Shown here in pieces: positions 1 through 6,300 of a DNA stretch of 8,752 nt. Position numbers and translations under genes: made by a program. The notes beneath the pieces were generated by a model. That model was not told where the DNA came from, made no database searches, and saw only the letters and a program-made list of their open reading frames with translations. The stretch covers positions 1-8,752 of the forward strand of contig JAFVRI010000145.1 of assembly GCA_017504335.1 (NCBI GenBank), given 5' to 3'. The DNA is from Clostridia bacterium (GTDB lineage Bacteria; Bacillota; Clostridia; Oscillospirales; CAG-272). Each line of letters opens with the position of its first letter. Position 1 is the stretch's first letter.

Positions 1-309
1 AATGTAAACGAGTATAGCGAGATTCAGAACCATAATGCCAAGGCAGAGCTTTACAGCGGCTTTACGGGTAAGGTTCAGTCCGGCAAGAACGTTTATGAAG
101 CAAACAAGAACGAGATGGAAGCAATTCGTAAGCTGTCCGCGGAGATTCTCGTAGAGTATCAGAAGGCAACCAATTTTGATACCTTCCTGGCCAATGCGAA
201 GGCGAAGATCAGCGGATCTGCGGCTGTTTCCAATCAGTTGAAGGATGATTCCAAGACCTCTCTGCAGGGTGCGCTTGCCGCATGGGTGGATAGCAACCGT
301 TTCAACTGA
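1..309 (+). CDS. C-terminal end of an unrecognised protein (5'-partial)
   Basis: An open frame runs from the first base of the window to a TGA at 307-309, giving at least 102 residues; the start lies outside the window. An internal ATG at 115 has no convincing ribosome binding site and the frame is open upstream of it, so this is the tail of a longer gene. The visible part is rich in Lys, Ala, Asn and Glu, has no Cys, no membrane segment and no clear catalytic motif, and reads as mostly amphipathic helix, ending in AAWVDSNRFN. I do not recognise the family. A tail like this would suit the C-terminal helices of an extracellular solute-binding protein, and a sugar-binding protein would fit beside araD, but that is only a guess from context. 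The gene is closed by the terminator at 337-374. Confidence 0.8.
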   Translation, partial: NVNEYSEIQNHNAKAELYSGFTGKVQSGKNVYEANKNEMEAIRKLSAEILVEYQKATNFDTFLANAKAKISGSAAVSNQLKDDSKTSLQGALAAWVDSNRFN

Positions 310-336
310 TTTGAATCCGAAATTGTAAATAACATA

Positions 337-374
337 AGGAAATCCGCCGATCCCTCGGCGGATTTCCTGCTTTT
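337..374 (+). terminator. Rho-independent terminator
   Basis: A perfect 14-bp stem (337-350 pairing with 355-368, GC-rich in its loop-proximal half) closes a TCCC loop and is followed by GCTTTT. It sits 27 bp after the stop of the upstream gene. It is also only a few bases from the ribosome binding site of the HAD gene, so read-through past it may supply the HAD mRNA. Confidence 0.88.
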
Positions 375-392
375 GAAGAAAGGAACGGATAC

Positions 393-1043
393 ATGGCAAA
401 GTTGCCGGATTATTGTATATGGGATTTTAACGGAACGATCCTGGATGATGTGGGTGTAGGGATTGCTTCGGTCAATTATCTGCTTCGGGAGCGGGGACTT
501 CCGATCATTGAAAACGAGGAAGCCTATCGCCGTGTCTTCCGCTTTCCGATCCGGGACTATTATGCGGGGCTTGGATTTGACTTTTCAAAGGAGCCCTACG
601 AGGTGATCGCTCCTCTTTGGGTGGATCAGTATATGCAACGGATCGGAAGCGCCACACTCTATGACGGAGTGAGGGAAGCGCTGGAGGGATTTCGGAGCTT
701 GGGAATCCGACAGACCGTTCTGTCCGCAACCGAAAAGGAAATGTTGCGCGGTCAGTTGGTATCCTTGGGCATTGAGGATTTCTTTGAGGAGATCCTTGGA
801 CTGGATAACATTCATGCCGCATCCAAAACGGCACTGGCAAGGGATTGGCGCATCCGCCATCCTGACGCGTCGGCGATTTTTGTAGGGGATACCGATCACG
901 ATTATGAAACGGCAAGCATGATGCGTGCGGAGTGTTATTTGATCACGGGCGGACATCAATCGACTGATTATTTGGAAAAAATGAATGTTCCACTGTTTCA
1001 AAATGTGTCGGAATTTTATAAATATGTTTGTCAAATACAGTGA
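393..1043 (+). CDS. HAD-superfamily hydrolase (phosphoglycolate phosphatase-like, HAD_2 type)
   Basis: A 216-residue protein with the haloacid dehalogenase fold motifs in order. Motif I is WDFNGTILDD at 10-19, with nucleophile Asp11. Motif II is VLSAT, with Ser111. Motif III is Lys145 in ASKTAL. Motif IV is GDTDHD at 165-170, with Asp166 and Asp170 as likely Mg2+ ligands. Residues about 20-90 between motifs I and II form a small helical C1-type cap, as in phosphoglycolate phosphatases and beta-phosphoglucomutases. There is no signal peptide, so it should be cytosolic. The start at 393 follows AAAGGAA (379-385) by 7 bases. The position two residues after the nucleophile, normally the Asp acting as general acid/base, is Asn13. 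Similar 'DFNGT' proteins occur in Bacillota as far as I recall, so it is probably a real subfamily rather than a dead enzyme. The substrate cannot be read from sequence. It lies upstream of araD-egsA, but a 189-bp gap with its own promoter separates them. Confidence 0.9.
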   Translation: MAKLPDYCIWDFNGTILDDVGVGIASVNYLLRERGLPIIENEEAYRRVFRFPIRDYYAGLGFDFSKEPYEVIAPLWVDQYMQRIGSATLYDGVREALEGFRSLGIRQTVLSATEKEMLRGQLVSLGIEDFFEEILGLDNIHAASKTALARDWRIRHPDASAIFVGDTDHDYETASMMRAECYLITGGHQSTDYLEKMNVPLFQNVSEFYKYVCQIQ

Positions 1044-1122
1044 TGCTATTTGAAACAATTACTTTGTCTGTGTCGAAAAATGCAATTTGTGCGAATGGAA
1101 AGATAAGTCGCGAGGAATGCTC

Positions 1123-1138
1123 ATTTTTGCGCAAAAAA
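1123..1138. promoter_or_regulatory. Operator-like palindrome upstream of araD (possible AraR-type site)
   Basis: The core TTTTTGCGCAAAAA (1124-1137) is a perfect 14-bp palindrome with a central CG, about 73 bp upstream of the inferred araD transcription start. Taken as 16 bases it matches the B. subtilis AraR operator consensus, ATTTGTACGTACAAAT as I remember it, at 11 of 16 positions including the central CG. A shorter direct repeat, TGCTC(A/G)TTTTT, starts at 1118 and again at 1140, 22 bp apart, roughly two helical turns. The sequence is AT-rich, so a chance palindrome is possible. The regulator itself is not in the window. Confidence 0.35.
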
Positions 1139-1168
1139 CTGCTCGTTTTTCGTTTTCTTCGCCACGGC

Positions 1169-1197
1169 TTGTTTTTTCTACGGGAATATAGTATGAT
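1169..1197 (+). promoter_or_regulatory. Sigma-A-type promoter of araD-egsA
   Basis: A -35 element TTGTTT (1169-1174) and a -10 element TATGAT (1192-1197, 5 of 6 to consensus) are separated by an ideal 17 bp. Transcription would start near 1204, about 29 bases before araD, leaving a short leader with GGAGG at 1218-1222, 10 bases before the ATG. The -35 box is weak, which would suit a regulated promoter. Confidence 0.6.
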
Positions 1198-1232
1198 ATA
1201 TGTGAAGTGAAAAGGATGGAGGATGTTGCAAT

Positions 1233-1925
1233 ATGTTAGAGCAGCTGAAGCAAGAGGTATGGAAGGCGAATCTTTCCCTTCGTGATTATGGATTGGTTAC
1301 CCTGACCTGGGGAAATGCGTCGGGAATTGATCGGGAATCCGGCTTGGTGGTGATCAAGCCCTCGGGAGTAGAATATGATGTGATGAAGCCGGAGGACATG
1401 GTGGTTCTGGATTTGCAGGGCAATGTGGTTGAGGGGGATCTGAATCCTTCATCGGATGCTCCTACCCATCTGGAACTTTACCGCAGCTTCCCTGAGATCG
1501 GTGGTGTGGTGCATACCCATTCGATTTATGCCACAGCATTTGCGCAGGCACACAAGGATCTCTCGGCATTGGGAACAACTCATGCCGATCATTTCTACGG
1601 GGACGTGCCCTGTACACCCGATATGACCCGTGAGGAAATTGACGGAGATTACGAGCTGAACACAGGTAAGGTGATCGTTCGCACCTTTGAGGGCAAGAAT
1701 CCCAACGATATTCCCGCGGTTTTGGTGGCGTCACACGGCGTGTTTACATGGGGGAAATCCGCCAAGGGAGCGGCAGAAAACGCATTGGTCGTAGAAAAGA
1801 CCGCGGAGATGGCATATCTCAGCCTGACGGTAGCGCCTGAGCGTAGAATTTCTCAGGAATTGTTGGACCGTCACTATCTGAGAAAGCACGGTACCAATGC
1901 TTATTACGGTCAAAAACGGAAGTGA
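1233..1925 (+). CDS. araD: L-ribulose-5-phosphate 4-epimerase
   Basis: A class II aldolase/epimerase family enzyme that interconverts L-ribulose 5-phosphate and D-xylulose 5-phosphate by retro-aldol cleavage and re-addition, the last step of L-arabinose entry into the pentose phosphate pathway. At 230 residues it matches E. coli AraD (231) and aligns end to end from memory. It has the phosphate-binding LTWGNAS (24-30) and KPSGV (42-46), and SSDAPTH around 73-79. The metal ligands are in HTH (His94, His96) and His168 in ASHGVF. Asp119, in the GTTHADHFYG segment, and Tyr225 near the C-terminus match the E. coli catalytic Asp120 and Tyr229. Asp75 corresponds to Asp76. All key residues are present, so it should be an active cytosolic enzyme. 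The start is supported by GGAGG at 1218-1222. It is co-transcribed with egsA, which begins 4 bp after its stop. Related aldolases such as fuculose-phosphate aldolase are shorter and lack the C-terminal YLRKHG...YYGQ signature seen here. Confidence 0.97.
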   Translation: MLEQLKQEVWKANLSLRDYGLVTLTWGNASGIDRESGLVVIKPSGVEYDVMKPEDMVVLDLQGNVVEGDLNPSSDAPTHLELYRSFPEIGGVVHTHSIYATAFAQAHKDLSALGTTHADHFYGDVPCTPDMTREEIDGDYELNTGKVIVRTFEGKNPNDIPAVLVASHGVFTWGKSAKGAAENALVVEKTAEMAYLSLTVAPERRISQELLDRHYLRKHGTNAYYGQKRK

Positions 1926-1929
1926 AACG

Positions 1930-3201
1930 ATGAATTTGGATTTTACAAGCATTTTAACCGAGTGTTCCTGTTCCTGCGGACGGGTCCACAGCTCTGAGGT
2001 GAGAAGGATCGTCATGAAGCAGGGCGCGCTCTCCGAGCTTCCCTCGGTGATCGCCGAAATAGGTGACTATCACCGTCTTTGCGTGATCTGCGACGAAAAT
2101 ACTTACCGTGTAGCGGGAAAAAGAGTGGCGGAAATGATCTCGCCCGCACAGATTATCGTGCTGAACCCCGACCACCTACATGCCAATGAAAAGGCAGTAG
2201 GAATGGTACAGAATGAGCTGGGGGATGGCATGGATCTGTTAATCGCTGTCGGCTCGGGAACCGTACATGATATTACCCGTTACGTGGCATACCATAGCGG
2301 ACTTTCCTTCATTTCGGTGCCGACCGCGGCGAGTGTGGACGGGTATGTGTCCAACGTGGCTGCTATGACCTGGAACGGTGCCAAAAAGACCATGACTGCC
2401 TGCGCGCCGATTGCCATGGTGGCGGACATTGATATCATTGCCGATGCGCCGATGCGCTTGACCGCGTCGGGTGTTGGCGATATGCTTGGCAAGTATACCG
2501 CCCTTCTGGATTGGAAAATCGGAAAGCTCCTTTGTGATGAATATTATTGTGACAGAATAGTCGGAACGGTGGAGCGAGCTGTTGTCAATGTAAAAAACAG
2601 TGTTGAAAAATTACAGAGCGGAGATCGGGATTCTGTGGCGCTTCTGATGTACGGATTGGTGCTTTCGGGAATTGCCATGCAGCATACGGGAATCTCCCGT
2701 CCCGCATCCGGCTCGGAGCATCATATTTCCCATTTTATCGAAATGACCGTTCCGTCGGAGCGTTGCGATGCCCTCCACGGCGAAAAGGTGGGGGTTGGAC
2801 TGATGCTGGTCAGTCGTCTCTATCATGCGTTCAATGCGTACAGTGATGCCGAGATCGCGGAGCGTCTTTCGGACTATACGGAGGCAACCGATTCTTACGT
2901 TTCCGAACAGTTCGGCGGTCTTGCTGAAGAGATCTACAAGGAAAATGCCAAGGATTGCGCCAAGGGAATTACCCGTGAGCAGATTCTTGCGGTTCTCCCC
3001 GAGATCCGTCGGGAGATCAAGGCGCTGCCCACACCCGAAGAGCTGTCGCTTCTTTTGGACGCATGCGGCGCATGCAAGACCCTTGCGGATATCGGGCTTT
3101 CTGAGGTGGAGATGCTTCCCGAGCTTTACGCGGTGGCACCTCTGGTCCGTAACCGCCTGACCCTTATGCGGTTGCTTCGTTGCTTTTCGTTTTCAAAATA
3201 A
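1930..3201 (+). CDS. egsA: sn-glycerol-1-phosphate dehydrogenase family protein (AraM/EgsA)
   Basis: A 423-residue member of the iron-containing alcohol dehydrogenase/dehydroquinate synthase-like fold, close to B. subtilis AraM (EgsA). That enzyme reduces dihydroxyacetone phosphate to sn-glycerol 1-phosphate with NAD(P)H and a divalent metal. The dinucleotide-binding loop is VGSGTVHD (107-114), followed by the family signature PTAASVDGYVSN (131-142). The metal site is Asp184 in GVGDMLGK, His264 in GSEHHISHF and His283 in LHGEKVG. I start at 1930 (MNLDF), not at the upstream in-frame ATG at 1897: 1930 has GGAAG at 1918-1922 with 7-base spacing and lies 4 bp past the araD stop, whereas 1897 would overlap araD by 29 bases. 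The N-terminus carries an unusual ECSCSCGRVH (11-20). The C-terminal ~100 residues are a helical, less conserved region. Translational coupling with araD is likely. The real substrate could be another ketose phosphate. Confidence 0.92.
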   Translation: MNLDFTSILTECSCSCGRVHSSEVRRIVMKQGALSELPSVIAEIGDYHRLCVICDENTYRVAGKRVAEMISPAQIIVLNPDHLHANEKAVGMVQNELGDGMDLLIAVGSGTVHDITRYVAYHSGLSFISVPTAASVDGYVSNVAAMTWNGAKKTMTACAPIAMVADIDIIADAPMRLTASGVGDMLGKYTALLDWKIGKLLCDEYYCDRIVGTVERAVVNVKNSVEKLQSGDRDSVALLMYGLVLSGIAMQHTGISRPASGSEHHISHFIEMTVPSERCDALHGEKVGVGLMLVSRLYHAFNAYSDAEIAERLSDYTEATDSYVSEQFGGLAEEIYKENAKDCAKGITREQILAVLPEIRREIKALPTPEELSLLLDACGACKTLADIGLSEVEMLPELYAVAPLVRNRLTLMRLLRCFSFSK

Positions 3202-3217
3202 TCCGTTCGGTCAATGA

Positions 3218-3252
3218 GCAGGCAAGCCATTCGGTGGCTTGCCTGCCTTTTT
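3218..3252 (+). terminator. Rho-independent terminator of araD-egsA
   Basis: A perfect 12-bp GC-rich stem (3218-3229 with 3235-3246) and a TTCGG loop are followed by CTTTTT. It begins 17 bp after the egsA stop and isolates the araD-egsA unit from the lipoprotein gene. Confidence 0.93.
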
Positions 3253-3328
3253 GTATGTGTCGTATTCAAAAGTGAATAAAATTCATCTATAAACGATGAA
3301 AAATTAAAGCGCACAGTGGAAAAATTTA

Positions 3329-3337
3329 TGATATAAT
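3329..3337 (+). promoter_or_regulatory. Extended -10 promoter of the lipoprotein gene
   Basis: TG-A-TATAAT at 3329-3337 is a consensus -10 hexamer with the extended TG motif. No good -35 lies 16-18 bp upstream (GCGCAC at 3309-3314 with 17-bp spacing is poor), which is tolerated by extended -10 promoters. Transcription would start near 3344, giving an AT-rich leader of about 54 bases. Confidence 0.65.
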
Positions 3338-3384
3338 ATAAAATGAATAGGTATAAAGCGGAAAAGTAAAATAAAATTTTGAAA

Positions 3385-3390
3385 AAGGAG
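3385..3390 (+). promoter_or_regulatory. Ribosome binding site that fixes the lipoprotein start
   Basis: AAGGAG is followed by two in-frame ATGs, at 3392 and 3398. The first is only 1 base from the Shine-Dalgarno element, too close to be used. The second is 7 bases away and gives the usual MKR start of a signal peptide. Confidence 0.8.
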
Positions 3391-3397
3391 AATGATC

Positions 3398-6300
3398 ATG
3401 AAACGCTTTGCACTAATCCTCTGTTTGGTGATGCTTGGTTTGTTGATTTTGGTGTCCTGTGACAGTGGCTCCAACAATGACAACAATGACAACAAGGAAG
3501 AAACACCCATAACCACAGATGCTCCCGCGACCGACGCGCCTACGGACGTACCTACCGAGGCACCCACGGACGCACCCACCGAGGCTCCCACGGAAGCCCC
3601 CACCGAGGCACCTACGGAGGCGCCCACCGAAGCACCTACCACGCCTCCCGCTGACACTTCGAATGATACAAACGACAATGTGAGCGACACAACGACCGAT
3701 ACCAATCAAGGTAACACCGGCACTCCCGGCACCAATCCCGGAACCACCCCCGGAACGACCCCCGGTGGCATTCAGGTGCCCACGAATCCCGACCTGAGCG
3801 CGGTTCCCGCATGGAAGGATCTGGAATTCAAGTGGTATACCGCAGATGGTGACGGTGACGGCTTGATCAACATGGCAATGTACGGCTATAGCCCCGACGA
3901 TACGTGGGAAGGCCTGTTTGCCGAGGAAGGCATCCGAATCACCAACGTGGCATATAGCTACGACCAAAAGGGCAATCTGATTGCCGAAGCACTGGCAGAT
4001 GTGCATTTTGACAAGGACGGCAAGATGTATGCCGTGACCTCCTATGAGGTGGACTGGCAGGGAATCAGCAAGATCCTGCACATCGAATACGATGAGAATA
4101 CGGCACCCACGAGCCAGTGGATGGCGGAGCGCGTGGAGCGCAACGGAAGGGTCGAGATTTTGGTAACCGGTCAGGTTCTCAGCTTCTACCCCGTCTATAG
4201 CGACTCCGGAGTGCTTTGGAACTATGAACCCGCTGAAGAGATCATCATTACCTATGACGATCTCGAAAAGGAAGGCTACGTAGCCGAGCGCATCGTTTAC
4301 GATAAGAACGGCAATGAGACCGTATGCGAATCGGTCAAGATCGACGTCAAGGAAATGAATTGCTCGGGCATGGAGCCCGCGTACCGTGATCTGATGGACG
4401 ATTCGATCCAGCCTCAGCGTCCCGTAAAGCCCGAGATCATCGAGCCCGAGGGCGGTATTACCACCGATAAGGACGACAGCGGCTCGACGGCTGATCCCGA
4501 TAGCGGCAAGGATACCACCAAGCCCGAGTACGGCGATGATGAGATGCCCGAAGACAGTAAGGATACCAACAATCCCGAACCCGGTCCCGGTGACGGTGAA
4601 GATACGCAGAAGCCCGAAATCCTGAACGGATGGGTACGGCAGTATGACGACCAAGGCTTGGAGTCCGCTCTTTACTACGTAAACGGCGTGGTTCGTTACA
4701 GTCGTTGCGAGTTCATCGACGAAGGACGCGAGCTGGTTGCCTATACTTGGTACGATGCCGACGAACGTGAAGTGTGGTACGATAGCTTCTTCTTGGACGA
4801 AACGACACTTCATGAAAACGACGGCTGGCTTCTGTCGGCAGAGTCTCATGCGGAGCCGCATTACACGTACACATACAAGTACGCTGTTGCGGGAGAGCTG
4901 TTAGCGGAACGCCGAATCACGGAGCGTCTGAACAGCGGAATGACTTTCATTGCCTCCGTAAGACAAATGATTTATGACAACCGCGGATGTCTGGTCGATA
5001 TTAAGGATATCTTTGAAGAGGATAACAACGATCCCGTAGATCCTCCCACAGTGGAAACCGAGCCCGATGTGGAAACCAAGCCCGCAGATCCTCCCACAGT
5101 TGAAACCAAGCCCGTAACACCTCCCGAGGAGGGTGACGATCCCAACGCTCCCGACGTTTCCAACGCAATGTGGGAGCGCGAGACCGATGCCGCAGGCTTC
5201 GAGAGAGTGGCACGCTTGTTCGTAAACGGAGTGGTCCGTTATGAGAAGATGTACTACCTCGCGGACGACCATCAGATGGTTTCCTATAAATGGTTCGACG
5301 CAAAGGGCGGATATGTAGATGCTCGCTATTTCTGTACGGATGAATGGGTGGTAAAGGAATACGCAAGCTGGCTGGTAGAAGCGGTTTCCACGGATCGAAA
5401 GGATCGCTGCACCGAATACTTCTACTATGACGGACAGGGCGGAATGCTTCTGAGCTCTACCGAGGTATTCGCTCGGAATTCGAACGGAGAAGAAGTCCTT
5501 GTTAAATGGCAGGAATTCGTTTACAATGAGAACGAGGCGCTTATCGACGTGAAATCCGGTAACACCGATTACGAGGGTGAGGATACCGATCCCCTTCCTC
5601 CCGACGTCGAAACCGAAACCGACCCCCTGCCTCCCGAGATCGGTGAGGAAACCGATCCCCTTCCTCCCGACGTCGAAACCGAAACCAAGCCCCTGCCTCC
5701 CGAGATCGGTGAGGAAACCGATCCCCTTCCTCCCGACGTCGAAACCGAAACCGACCCTCTGCCTCCTGTCGAACCCGATACCGAAGAGCCCGAGATCCCC
5801 GAGGATAGCGGCTCTGATCCCGAAGAGGTTCTGAACGGCTGGCATGACGGTGTTTTCCCGGATGGCGGCAAGCTCCCCTTCAGAGCCTATTACGTGGACG
5901 GGACCCCCTATTTCTATGAATTGTACTATGACGATGTTGTAGATGCGTTCAGTTGGGTCGATGCCAAGGGCACGACGCTTCTGGCCATGAATATCGGAGA
6001 AGCCACCGAGGTGGAACGGACGGAGGAAGGCCTCGTAGTATCAGTGAAGTATTCCTTTGTCGAGGATGGACTTTTCAAGGTTGCCGAGCATTATCTCTTC
6101 AACTATGACGGTCCGCTGCTTACTTCGTTTGCGCATTACGTTTACAACGCCGACGGAACGCTGGACACCACCCAAAGCGGGATATGTGAATTCTACTACG
6201 ACGAAAACGGAGTTCTGATCGGCTCTGTTGAGAGCGGCGACGAAGGATCCGAAAGCGAAACCAAGCCCCTGCCTCCCGAGAGCGGTGAGGATACCGACGG

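Noticed and set aside
1028..1210. 60-codon + frame across the HAD-araD gap
   Set aside because: It overlaps the end of the HAD gene, has no Shine-Dalgarno site, runs through the araD promoter and has AT-rich, non-coding-like composition.
1897..1929. Upstream in-frame ATG for egsA
   Set aside because: It lies inside the end of araD and lacks a good ribosome binding site, and the extra 11 residues read as araD sequence in another frame. The ATG at 1930 has a well-spaced GGAAG.
5585..5782. CRISPR-like array because of regular 33-bp repeats
   Set aside because: Repeats are directly adjacent with no unique spacers, and they encode an in-frame Pro/Glu/Thr linker.
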